Of a stretch of 34,771 bases of DNA, positions 1-6,823 are shown one piece after another. Position 1 is the first letter of the stretch. The number at the start of each line of letters is the position of its first letter. A model generated the notes under the pieces. It saw only the letters and a program-made list of their open reading frames with translations, made no database searches and was not told where the DNA came from. The DNA is taken from contig DIKU01000088.1 of NCBI GenBank assembly GCA_002424645.1, positions 1-34,771 on the forward strand, given 5' to 3'. This DNA is from Pelobacter sp. UBA5610. GTDB lineage: Bacteria; Desulfobacterota; Desulfuromonadia; Desulfuromonadales; Syntrophotaleaceae. The position numbers and the translations under genes were made by a program.

Positions 1-68
1 TCTTCAGCATCTAAAACCTTTTCACCCAACTCCCGGTTTCGAATGCGGACCATTATATCTTCGCGCAT
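1..68 (-). CDS. 5' end of an unidentified gene (partial, runs off left edge)
   Basis: An open frame on the minus strand starts with ATG at 66-68 and stays open to the window edge, giving about 22 residues that begin MREDIMVRIRNRELGEKV. An AAAGGGG stretch lies about 12 bases upstream, which is a rather long spacing for a ribosome binding site. A second in-frame ATG (residue 6) is an alternative start. The AT-rich stretch from 70 to 230 would be its promoter region. Too little protein is visible to name a family. It is separated from the sulfite reductase gene by a strong hairpin, so it is probably a separate transcription unit. Confidence 0.45.
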   Translation of the reverse strand, partial: MREDIMVRIRNRELGEKVLDAE

Positions 69-256
69 AAAAAATAGAACCCCTTTCTATTTGTGTTAAT
101 TGGTCGCTGATTATCTATGATTTAATAATTTTGTAAATCACTAGAAATAAGTATTTTTTGTCACTAAAATGGGTATTTATTTTTGTATGAAATGATTTTG
201 TAAGCGTATATTTACGTGGTCAGGGATGCCTATTCAGATTTCAACCCGCAGCCTCA

Positions 257-304
257 AAACGCCAAACGCCCCCCTTCATGAGTGAAGGGAGGCGTTTGGC
301 GTTT
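257..304 (-). terminator. Long hairpin terminator after the sulfite reductase gene
   Basis: A perfect 14-base-pair outer stem (257-270 with 291-304) continues, after one mismatch, into a 7-base-pair inner stem (272-278 with 283-289) around the loop TGAG. On the minus strand it lies 42 bases after the sulfite reductase stop and is followed by only four T residues. On the plus strand it is followed by TTTC. The stem arm is itself a tandem copy of AAACGCC. It most likely ends the sulfate assimilation transcript; the short T-tract makes it a weak classical terminator despite the strong stem. Confidence 0.7.
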
Positions 305-346
305 CAGATTATAACGACTGTTTAATTTTTAAAAATAACTTTAAAC

Positions 347-1648
347 TTACCCCAATTCCGCAACGGCCTTAAGAAGCTCGGCAAGGGTCAGTTTCTCGCG
401 CACTGGCTTTCCAAAGCCATCTCCAGATCGGCTATACAAATCATAGAGCGCGTCTTTTTCTTCACTTCCCTTACGCACCCCGATGATCCCATAATCGGCC
501 AACTGAGGCTGAGAGCAGCTATTGGGACATCCGGAGATAGCCCAACTCAGAGCACGGCTGCCGTCTCCGAGTGTCGCATCGAGCTGACGGGCAACATCAC
601 GCGTTGGAACGAGCCCTTTGGGGCACAGGTGACTGCCTGGACAAGCACGGCATTGCAAGGTTTTTTCCTGTTTGAGCATTCCTGCAGCCTGCAGAGCCTG
701 CTTCAACGGCACCGGATCAATACCGACACTCAGGGACACGAGCAGGTTCTGGTCGCGACTTATGGCAAGAAAACCATCCCCCAAATCACGAACAATAGCG
801 GCAACGCTGCGTAGATCCGCTGCGGAAAGTTGGCCGGCGAAAACAGGCACTTCAATCCAGCCGCTGGCACCGGGCGTTGAAGCGCCCCCCAAAGCAGCCT
901 CCAGCGGAGTGACAACAGGATAAGCAGGTGCACCGCTGGTTTCTTTGGAAAGCAGCGCGCGAAACTCCGTCTCACCGATTTCGGCAACCAGATGTTTAAG
1001 GCGTTTGCCTGCCGGTGTATTCTTTTGATAAACCTTTACCACACCCTCAATAAGGGGAATCAGGCGTTCAAAGGGAACCCGTCCGGCCAAAAGAAACCCT
1101 TCCTGCGGTTGACGACCCAGGCCGCCGGCTACCCAGACATCACACAGGTCCCGCCCGTCTTCCTCTCCGAGATAAACCATCACCAGATCCTGGCAGAGAT
1201 GACGCGCTCCCTGATACCCGTTTTCAACCGCAATCTTGAACTTCTTGGGTAAACTTTCAAAATGCGGATGACCTGTAAAATAATTGTGCAGGCGCCTTAC
1301 CAATATCTGAATCCTGGGAAATCCATCCGCGACTGCCGTAGCGCAGGAAATGCTGCGCACAGCTCCACCGCAAGCGCCACGGGTAGTCAACCCCACGGCG
1401 TTATAAAGCTGGAACACTTGCGGCAAAATATCGCCGCGCAGACCATGAATCTCAATATTACCCCGACAGGTCAAATGCAACATGCCATTGGAATACTTTT
1501 CGGATGCATCACAAATCGCGATAGCCTGAATTGCTGAAAGTACGCCAGCCGGCAATTTCGCTCTTATCATGAGCTCAGCTGCATCATTTTGCTGATACAC
1601 ACCGTTGATTTTAAAATTGCGGTAATCGATTTTTTCACTATCGTTCAT
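347..1648 (-). CDS. Siroheme/[4Fe-4S] nitrite/sulfite reductase family protein, probably assimilatory sulfite reductase
   Basis: This 433-residue protein has the two-repeat layout of the nitrite/sulfite reductase family: a ferredoxin-like half domain near residues 10-80 and a second near 260-330. The cofactor ligands are clear: C336-x5-C342 and C374-x3-C378, the cysteine pairs that hold the [4Fe-4S] cluster and bridge it to siroheme. The family reduces sulfite to sulfide or nitrite to ammonia with six electrons. It lies downstream of cysN, cysD and cysH, so sulfite is the likely substrate; this is inferred from context. It is shorter than E. coli CysI (about 570 residues) and no flavoprotein partner gene is adjacent, so ferredoxin is a likely electron donor. 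The ATG start has an AAGGA motif nine bases upstream. A separate promoter lies at 1720-1748, so it may be expressed independently of cysN. Nitrite reduction cannot be excluded. Confidence 0.85.
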   Translation of the reverse strand: MNDSEKIDYRNFKINGVYQQNDAAELMIRAKLPAGVLSAIQAIAICDASEKYSNGMLHLTCRGNIEIHGLRGDILPQVFQLYNAVGLTTRGACGGAVRSISCATAVADGFPRIQILVRRLHNYFTGHPHFESLPKKFKIAVENGYQGARHLCQDLVMVYLGEEDGRDLCDVWVAGGLGRQPQEGFLLAGRVPFERLIPLIEGVVKVYQKNTPAGKRLKHLVAEIGETEFRALLSKETSGAPAYPVVTPLEAALGGASTPGASGWIEVPVFAGQLSAADLRSVAAIVRDLGDGFLAISRDQNLLVSLSVGIDPVPLKQALQAAGMLKQEKTLQCRACPGSHLCPKGLVPTRDVARQLDATLGDGSRALSWAISGCPNSCSQPQLADYGIIGVRKGSEEKDALYDLYSRSGDGFGKPVREKLTLAELLKAVAELG

Positions 1649-1685
1649 CAGACAAATTCCTTGGTTGAAGGGCCGAAAACGTGTT

Positions 1686-1718
1686 ACCGGTCGGCCATTA
1701 CCGGCCGACCGGTTTTTT
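1686..1718 (+). terminator. Perfect 11-bp inverted repeat with T-tract on the plus strand, between cysN and the sulfite reductase gene
   Basis: ACCGGTCGGCC (1686-1696) and its exact complement (1703-1713) flank a six-base loop, and six T residues follow on the plus strand (1713-1718). By shape this is an intrinsic terminator reading left to right, yet both flanking genes read right to left. On the minus strand no T-tract follows. The right arm coincides with the predicted transcription start of the sulfite reductase promoter, so it could instead be a 5'-end mRNA stem-loop or a palindromic operator. Confidence 0.65.
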
Positions 1719-1719
1719 C

Positions 1720-1748
1720 AATATGCCCTCGACATGAGTATACGTCAA
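1720..1748 (-). promoter_or_regulatory. Predicted sigma-70-type promoter of the sulfite reductase gene
   Basis: On the minus strand TTGACG (1743-1748) is followed after 17 bases by CATATT (1720-1725). The predicted start is near 1713, about 65 bases before the ATG of the sulfite reductase gene, and falls on the 11-bp inverted repeat at 1686-1713. Confidence 0.5.
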
Positions 1749-1787
1749 TAGTATCCGGGTAATTTATGGAAAGATTTTCAAATCCTG

Positions 1788-3536
1788 TCAGACAAAAATC
1801 TTCTCGACCAGTTTCTCAATAAAGGTATCCCGGTCAAGATCCTTATCTGCGGGCCATTCCGTACTACCGAGTTCCACCCATTGTTCCGTCAACAGTTCAG
1901 CAGGAATCTGCGGCGCCCCTCTCAAAGCGGTTGCGTCCACCAGTACGATAAGCCCTGCATCGGCAAGAATTCCGGCCGTTTCCGCTAACCTTTGAAATAC
2001 GATGTGCTGAGCTGCTTCTTTATCCGCAACGTTTCGATGGAACACTGCGCTATCGAGCAGATAAGTATGCCGCCCGAGACTGTGCAGTTTTTTCTCCAAC
2101 AACTCAGGGATATCCGCCGGGCAAGCATCATGCTGCTCACTGAACCACAAAATTTTCGGCTGTTGCCCCTTAATCGCAGCCCTGGAGGCTTTATCAATGG
2201 CAACGGTTTGCCATTCAGTCCCTGATCCACCTGTCAGAGGCCGATCAATCATGCCTGCCGCAACCGTAGCGTTGGTCAACCTATCGATAAGGATGAAACT
2301 GCCAGTGGCCCTGTTCTCACGGTAAGGATCAAAAGCAATGTTTTTGCTGACGATAATCTGGCAAATACCGACCTCGTTCAACGTCAGGCCATCACCGTCC
2401 TCTTGCTGCAGAGAATTGACATTAACCTTGAATTTCACCTCCCGTACCTGAGCCGGTGCGCTTCCCGATGAGGTCTTGAGCAGATAGCTGCGACCGGTAG
2501 TCAAAGCTTGCTCGTGCAACCACACCAGTTTTGCTTCAAATTGGTCGCTGTGCTGCGGACGTTTATCGGGTACAGCCAGCAGGTCACCTCGACTGATATC
2601 TATCTCGTCGGCCAGCGTAAGGGTGACGGCCTGACCGGCAACGGCTTTGTCAAGATCGCCGTCCATGGTGACAATACGGTCTACACGACTGGTTTTTCCG
2701 GAGGATGTCACCACCACCTCGTCGCCAGGCCGAATGGTGCCGGAAGTAATGGTCCCGCAAAACCCTCGGAAATCGAGATTGGGACGATTGACCCACTGCA
2801 CCGGCAACCGGAATGGCTGGGATGCTGCGGAATCCTCGACCTGAACCGTTTCCAGGTGTTGCATCAAGGACGGACCGTCATACCAGGGGGTGCGATCGCT
2901 GGCGCCAATAATATTATCACCCTCGAGAGCGGAAATGGGAATGGCCGTTATATCCTCAAACCCGAGGGCCGAAGCAAATAATTGGTACTCACGGCAGATC
3001 GTCTCGAAGCGCTTGGCACTGTAATCAACCAGATCCATTTTATTGATGGCCAGCACCACGTGACGGATGCCCACCAAGGAAACCAGGTAACTGTGACGTC
3101 TGGTCTGCGTCAATACCCCCTTGCGTGCATCGATGAGGATTACCGCAACGTGTGCCGTTGAAGCACCGGTGACCATGTTTCGGGTATATTGCTCATGACC
3201 GGGCGTATCCGCCACGATAAATTTTCGTTTATCCGTGGAAAAATATCTATAGGCAACATCGATGGTTATGCCTTGCTCACGTTCGGCCTGAAGACCATCC
3301 AGAAGCAGCGCGTAGTCGATATTCTCTCCCTGGGTGCCAACTCTTTTGCTGTCGGCAGCCAAGGTCGCGAGCTGGTCCTCGAACACCATCTTTGAATCCC
3401 ACAAAAGACGCCCTATAAGAGTACTCTTGCCGTCATCGACGCTTCCGCAGGTGATAAAACGCAGAAGCCCCTTTTCTTCCTGGCTTTTAAGATATGCGTG
3501 AATGTCTTCAGCAATGAGTTCAGATTGATGCGACAT
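1788..3536 (-). CDS. cysN: Sulfate adenylyltransferase large (GTPase) subunit with a degenerate APS-kinase-like C-terminal domain
   Basis: CysN is the GTPase subunit of ATP sulfurylase; with CysD it makes adenosine 5'-phosphosulfate (APS) from sulfate and ATP. The EF-Tu-like G domain shows the P-loop GSVDDGKST (residues 31-39), the switch sequence REQGITIDVAYR, DTPGHEQ and NKMD, followed by two beta-barrel domains up to about residue 455. The protein is 582 residues, about 100 longer than a plain CysN. Residues 461-582 resemble the APS kinase half of CysNC fusions (LHSLGRHTYLLD and ILADAGLIVLV match well), but the kinase P-loop is replaced by SEQHDACPADIP, the DGDNVR substrate motif by DSAVFHRNV, and the arginine/lysine-rich lid segment is missing. 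This part should have no kinase activity. A GGAG motif lies seven bases before the ATG. The gene is separated from cysD by a 143-base spacer containing repeats. Confidence 0.93.
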   Translation of the reverse strand: MSHQSELIAEDIHAYLKSQEEKGLLRFITCGSVDDGKSTLIGRLLWDSKMVFEDQLATLAADSKRVGTQGENIDYALLLDGLQAEREQGITIDVAYRYFSTDKRKFIVADTPGHEQYTRNMVTGASTAHVAVILIDARKGVLTQTRRHSYLVSLVGIRHVVLAINKMDLVDYSAKRFETICREYQLFASALGFEDITAIPISALEGDNIIGASDRTPWYDGPSLMQHLETVQVEDSAASQPFRLPVQWVNRPNLDFRGFCGTITSGTIRPGDEVVVTSSGKTSRVDRIVTMDGDLDKAVAGQAVTLTLADEIDISRGDLLAVPDKRPQHSDQFEAKLVWLHEQALTTGRSYLLKTSSGSAPAQVREVKFKVNVNSLQQEDGDGLTLNEVGICQIIVSKNIAFDPYRENRATGSFILIDRLTNATVAAGMIDRPLTGGSGTEWQTVAIDKASRAAIKGQQPKILWFSEQHDACPADIPELLEKKLHSLGRHTYLLDSAVFHRNVADKEAAQHIVFQRLAETAGILADAGLIVLVDATALRGAPQIPAELLTEQWVELGSTEWPADKDLDRDTFIEKLVEKIFV

Positions 3537-3562
3537 ATAAAATCTCCGATTTTGATAGCTAT

Positions 3563-3665
3563 AAGCTGTAAGTAACCCAACTCTTCAGATGTGATTTTCA
3601 ATACTGTTATTTTGAGTGCAAAAAGTGATAGTAAACTTACAGCTTGCAGCATATGGCTTACAGCT
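3563..3665. repeat. Inverted and direct repeats in the cysD-cysN spacer
   Basis: AAGCTGTAAGT at 3563-3573 has its exact reverse complement at 3635-3645, 61 bases further on, and a further partial copy CTTACAGCT lies at 3657-3665. The arms could form a long hairpin in the cysD-cysN mRNA, or they could be the ends of a small mobile or REP-like element. There is no convincing reading frame inside. Confidence 0.5.
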
Positions 3666-3679
3666 GACTTCTGATCTGA

Positions 3680-4573
3680 TCAGAAATACCCTTCCTGCTT
3701 TTTCTTCTCCATCGATCCACTCTGATCGTGATCGATGAGCCGGCCCTGTCGCTCGGAAGTACGGGTTAAAAGCATCTCCTGGATAATTTCAGGCAAGGTT
3801 GCTGCCGTCGACTCAACAGCACCGGTCAACGGATAGCAGCCAAGAGTACGAAAGCGTACCGACTTGGTTTGAACCTTTTCGCCGGGACGTAACTGCAAGC
3901 GATCATCGTCAACCAGTATCAGCATGCCGTCACGCTCCACCACCGGCCTCTCCTTGGCAAAATAGAGAGGCACAATAGGAATATTCTCCAGGTAAATGTA
4001 TTGCCATACATCAAGTTCGGTCCAGTTGGAGAGAGGAAACGCGCGGATACTTTCTCCCGGCTGTACCTTGGCGTTGTAAATGTTCCACAGTTCAGGTCGC
4101 TGATTTTTCGGATCCCAGCGATGGCTTGCCGTACGGAAGGAAAAAATTCGCTCCTTGGCCCGTGACTTTTCCTCGTCACGGCGGGCACCGCCGAAAGCCG
4201 CATCAAACTTATACTTGTCCAGAGCCTGCTTCAAACCTTCGGTCTTCATCACGTCCGTATGCACGGCTGAACCGTGGACAAACGGGTTAATTCCCTGGCG
4301 AACGCCTTCCTCGTTGATATGCACAAGCAGGTCAAAGCCGCATTCGGCAGCCATCTGGTCGCGAAACGTGATCATTTCCTTAAACTTCCAGGTCGTATCG
4401 ACATGCATCAACGGAAACGGTGGCCGCGCGGGATAAAAGGCTTTACGGGCCAGATGCAGCATCACTGCCGAATCCTTACCGATGGAATAGAGCATTACCG
4501 GATTTTCAAACTCGGCGGCGACTTCACGAATAATATGTATACTTTCCGCTTCCAACTGTTCCAGATGAGTCAT
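3680..4573 (-). CDS. cysD: Sulfate adenylyltransferase small subunit
   Basis: CysD is the catalytic adenylyl-transferring subunit of ATP sulfurylase, a PP-loop ATP pyrophosphatase that works with CysN. The PP-loop signature SIGKDS lies at residues 30-35, followed by family sequences such as MHVDTTWKF, FGGARRDEEKSRAKER and PLSNWTELDVWQYI. The length of 297 residues is normal (E. coli about 302). The start at 4573 was chosen because GGAG sits six bases upstream; an in-frame ATG four codons earlier has no ribosome binding site. The gene lies between cysH and cysN, with 102 bases after cysH that contain two small hairpins. Confidence 0.95.
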   Translation of the reverse strand: MTHLEQLEAESIHIIREVAAEFENPVMLYSIGKDSAVMLHLARKAFYPARPPFPLMHVDTTWKFKEMITFRDQMAAECGFDLLVHINEEGVRQGINPFVHGSAVHTDVMKTEGLKQALDKYKFDAAFGGARRDEEKSRAKERIFSFRTASHRWDPKNQRPELWNIYNAKVQPGESIRAFPLSNWTELDVWQYIYLENIPIVPLYFAKERPVVERDGMLILVDDDRLQLRPGEKVQTKSVRFRTLGCYPLTGAVESTAATLPEIIQEMLLTRTSERQGRLIDHDQSGSMEKKKQEGYF

Positions 4574-4607
4574 GACATTCTCCATCGGGGTTTTATCCCG
4601 TTTTCCA

Positions 4608-4669
4608 GACCGAAGTCGGTCGACATTCGGACTATTGCCTTATTCTCAGGCTATTTCCGCGTTTGCGGA
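4608..4669 (-). other. Two short hairpins between cysH and cysD
   Basis: The spacer holds a 14-base palindrome (GACCGA with TCGGTC, 4608-4621) and a TCCGC-loop-GCGGA hairpin (4656-4669, loop GTTT). Neither is followed by a T-tract, so they are unlikely to terminate transcription. They may protect or separate the cysH and cysD parts of the message. Confidence 0.4.
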
Positions 4670-4675
4670 TCAACC

Positions 4676-5389
4676 CTATTTGTGTAAACCACATTCCTTA
4701 TGCTCTGGGTTCTCCCACCACCAGCGCCCTGCCCTTAAATCTTCCCCAGGCTCGATGGCCCGTGTACAGGGTGCGCAGCCAATGGAGGGATACCCCATTC
4801 GATGCAAGCGGTTTATCGGCAAGGCATGTTTTTCCGCATACGCCCAGACGTCCTTTTCGGTCCAATTAACCAAGGGGGAAATTTTGATAATCCCTCCATG
4901 GGCCTGATCAACCTCAAGGGCTTGCAGATTTGCTCGTGTCACACTTTGCTCGCGCCGTAAACCGACAACCCAACCACCGAGTCCTTTTAGCGCCCTCTCA
5001 AGAGGTTCAACTTTGCGGATACGGCAACATTCATGGCGGTTTTCAAGCGACTCTCGAAAAGAGAAAAGCCCTTTATCCCTTTCAAGGCTTTCCACCGCCT
5101 GACGTTCAGGGAAATACCAGTCGATATCAAGGTCGTATCGAACCCTTACCGACTCCGCAACCTGGTAGGTTTCTTCGTTGAGTCGCCCGGTATCGAGAGC
5201 AAAAACCCGCACCTCGGGAGCAACCTTTCGCAGCATATCGACAACAACCACATCCTCGACACTAAAAGAGCAGGCCATGGATACGATCCCCCGGGAAACT
5301 TCAACACCGGCTCGAATGATTTCCTCAGGCTCGAGTCCTTCAACCACGGGCAACCGCAAATCGTTTTTGTTTTTGTTATCCTGCGACAT
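4676..5389 (-). CDS. cysH: Adenylyl-sulfate (APS) reductase, thioredoxin-dependent, [4Fe-4S] type
   Basis: This 237-residue CysH-family enzyme reduces activated sulfate to sulfite. It carries both cysteine pairs of the iron-sulfur APS-reducing class: C121-C122 (ECCRIRK) and C205-x2-C208 (GCAPC), plus the C-terminal catalytic cysteine C233 in KECGLH. PAPS reductases such as E. coli CysH lack the two pairs, so the substrate is predicted to be APS. The PP-loop-derived region (ACSFSVEDVVV, residues 39-50) and ALDTGRL are also present. The start at 5389 was chosen because GGAGGT lies just upstream; the longer open frame to 5536 overlaps the DUF2061 gene. The gene follows the DUF2061 gene by 19 bases. 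Product sulfite would go to the reductase at 347-1648. Confidence 0.95.
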   Translation of the reverse strand: MSQDNKNKNDLRLPVVEGLEPEEIIRAGVEVSRGIVSMACSFSVEDVVVVDMLRKVAPEVRVFALDTGRLNEETYQVAESVRVRYDLDIDWYFPERQAVESLERDKGLFSFRESLENRHECCRIRKVEPLERALKGLGGWVVGLRREQSVTRANLQALEVDQAHGGIIKISPLVNWTEKDVWAYAEKHALPINRLHRMGYPSIGCAPCTRAIEPGEDLRAGRWWWENPEHKECGLHK

Positions 5390-5408
5390 ACCGACCTCCA
5401 CTAGCGTT

Positions 5409-5633
5409 TCAGATAAAATACTCGGGCTGCTTCTCAACGCGCCCATAACTAATATTGTTCCAGAGCCGTTCGTGCCCCACATATACCACCAGCTTGATAA
5501 TGGTATCGGCCAGACCAATGCCCGCCGCATATTCAAGTTCTCCTGTCACCAGGTAAACAATCAAAGCGGTAATCGCGGAAGCGAGAAATCTCCACGAAAG
5601 GGCTTTTGCAATACTACGACGAGCTGTATCCAC
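5409..5633 (-). CDS. Small DUF2061 family membrane protein
   Basis: This 74-residue protein matches the DUF2061 pattern: an N-terminal TARRSIAKALSWR, two membrane-spanning stretches (about residues 17-32 and 36-53) separated by a short TGELEYA turn, and the C-terminal VGHERLWN. The function of the family is unknown. It begins with GTG; GGAGGT lies five bases upstream, which supports this start. It is the first gene of the sulfate assimilation operon, directly before cysH. As I recall, DUF2061 proteins occur elsewhere beside or fused to APS kinase genes, so a role linked to sulfate or its intermediates is plausible but unproven. Confidence 0.85.
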   Translation of the reverse strand: MDTARRSIAKALSWRFLASAITALIVYLVTGELEYAAGIGLADTIIKLVVYVGHERLWNNISYGRVEKQPEYFI

Positions 5634-6060
5634 GGATGACCTCCACTATATTCCCTATTTTTTTAATCGGGTTCGTTGTCATGGAAAATATCTTTCTTTG
5701 GAATTACAGTCAAGCATTATTTTACGTGTTTACACACCTGGTGACTGTGGTTTCGTTATTTTATCTTACTTTTATTTGTAAAACCAGCTACTTGCGTAAA
5801 AATAAAAAACTTGGCTGGCAGTATATTTCTTTTAAAAACCTTCATTTAAAAACCCACTACTTTACCGTGGTTATAAAACCACCCAAAAAAACCGGCTCTA
5901 CAAAAGCAGCCATCCTGGAAGCCCATATCCGGATGATTTGACGCATATTGAAGTGTTGGGGAGGTTTATTCTTGACAGATAGGAGAGTTACAGCTTTGAA
6001 TGTGGGGAAAGACGCCCAGCTTGTGCGTTCTTGATTCACATAAATGAAAGGAATGACTTC
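5634..6060. other. AT-rich divergent control region between the sulfate operon and arsC
   Basis: This 427-base stretch separates two divergent transcription units. On the minus side it holds the promoter at 5685-5713. On the plus side a weaker candidate for arsC is TTGACA at 5972-5977 with TTGAAT 18 bases later (5996-6001). Inverted pairs such as CCAGC/GCTGG occur near 5780-5820, but I see no complete SAM riboswitch, T-box or other known leader. A 111-codon plus-strand frame (5606-5941) lacks a ribosome binding site and is not annotated. Confidence 0.5.
5685..5713 (-). promoter_or_regulatory. Predicted promoter of the sulfate assimilation operon
   Basis: On the minus strand TTGACT (5708-5713) and TATTTT (5685-5690) are separated by 17 bases. 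The expected transcription start near 5678 leaves a leader of about 45 bases before the GTG of the DUF2061 gene. Confidence 0.5.
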
Positions 6061-6504
6061 ATGCAAAACAAAATCAAGGTGCTATTTTTGTGCACCGGAA
6101 ATTCCTGCCGCAGTCAAATGGCAGAAGGGTGGACTCGTCACCTTAAAAGCGATCACATTGAGGCATGGTCAGCGGGGATAGAAACCCACGGCCTGAATCC
6201 CCGGGCAGTACAGGTTATGGCGGAAGCCGGAGTTGATATTTCCGGCCATGAGTCACAAAATATTCGAGATTTGCTCGATATCCCATTCGATTACGTCATC
6301 ACCGTTTGCGGACATGCTCACGAAACCTGCCCCATATTTCCTGGCAAGGCCACAGTGATACATGTCGGCTTCGACGACCCACCGAAAATGGCGAAAGATT
6401 TTCTAACAGAGGAAGATCAATTGAATTGCTACAGGCGGGTACGAGATCAAATTCGGGTGTTTGTCGAGACGCTCCCTGAGAAACTCTTATCTCAGGACAT
6501 TTAG
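6061..6504 (+). CDS. arsC: Arsenate reductase, thioredoxin-coupled, low-molecular-weight phosphatase fold
   Basis: ArsC reduces arsenate to arsenite so that it can be exported. This 147-residue protein has the phosphatase-type anion loop CTGNSCRS (C11 to S18) and the redox pair C83 and C90 (VCGHAHETC), which match C10, C82 and C89 of the Staphylococcus pI258 enzyme. The second pair separates it from plain low-molecular-weight tyrosine phosphatases. The start at 6061 was chosen because AAAGGAA lies about eight bases upstream; a TTG ten codons earlier is less likely. No arsB, acr3 or arsR gene is adjacent. It is divergent from the sulfate operon and convergent with the small gene at 6578-6823. 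Confidence 0.9.
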   Translation: MQNKIKVLFLCTGNSCRSQMAEGWTRHLKSDHIEAWSAGIETHGLNPRAVQVMAEAGVDISGHESQNIRDLLDIPFDYVITVCGHAHETCPIFPGKATVIHVGFDDPPKMAKDFLTEEDQLNCYRRVRDQIRVFVETLPEKLLSQDI

Positions 6505-6577
6505 CCAGAAAAGGCACACCCGGCCTGTCCGAATGATCGGCATGGCTCATTACAAACAAAGTGAAAAGATGGGAATT

Positions 6578-6823
6578 TCAAGAATTAATGTAAAGAAGAC
6601 CTGATTCGTCCTGGTCAAGCTCAGGATGCTCGGCATAGAAAGCCTCGCCAAGCAATTCCCTCAGACTCTCAATGGCATCCTGAGCTTTTTTGGCATAATA
6701 GGCGGACGGCTTACCATATATATCCGTTAACTCGGCAGCCATTGTCCCCAACCGAAAGTGCATCTCTCTAAGGCTCTGAGCGTATTCCTGGTGCCTTTGC
6801 AAAACAAATCGATCTTTCGACAT
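6578..6823 (-). CDS. Small protein of unknown function
   Basis: I do not recognise this 81-residue protein. It is charged and looks mostly helical, with a region rich in Arg, Glu and Leu (about residues 9-35), an alanine/lysine helix near YYAKKAQDAIESLRELLGEAF, and an acidic end (HPELDQDESG). There is no signal peptide or membrane segment. The start at 6823 follows a G-rich stretch (AGGGGGG) and is preferred over an upstream in-frame start at 6859. It stands alone, convergent with arsC, so its neighbours give no clue to its role. Confidence 0.55.
   Translation of the reverse strand: MSKDRFVLQRHQEYAQSLREMHFRLGTMAAELTDIYGKPSAYYAKKAQDAIESLRELLGEAFYAEHPELDQDESGLLYINS

Noticed and set aside
1788..3536. 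Active bifunctional CysNC
   Set aside because: The kinase-like part lacks the P-loop, the DGDN motif and the lid, so bifunctionality is not supported.
3413..3652. A 79-codon minus-strand frame across the cysD-cysN spacer
   Set aside because: It overlaps the 5' end of cysN out of frame and is made mostly of the repeat-bearing spacer.
5606..5941. A 111-codon plus-strand frame with hydrophobic stretches, starting inside the DUF2061 gene
   Set aside because: No ribosome binding site, very AT-rich composition that gives Phe/Leu/Ile by chance, and it covers the predicted minus-strand promoter of the sulfate operon.
5634..6060. A SAM or other known riboswitch before the sulfate operon
   Set aside because: I looked for the paired stems of common sulfur riboswitches in the leader; the predicted leader is only about 45 bases and no match was found.
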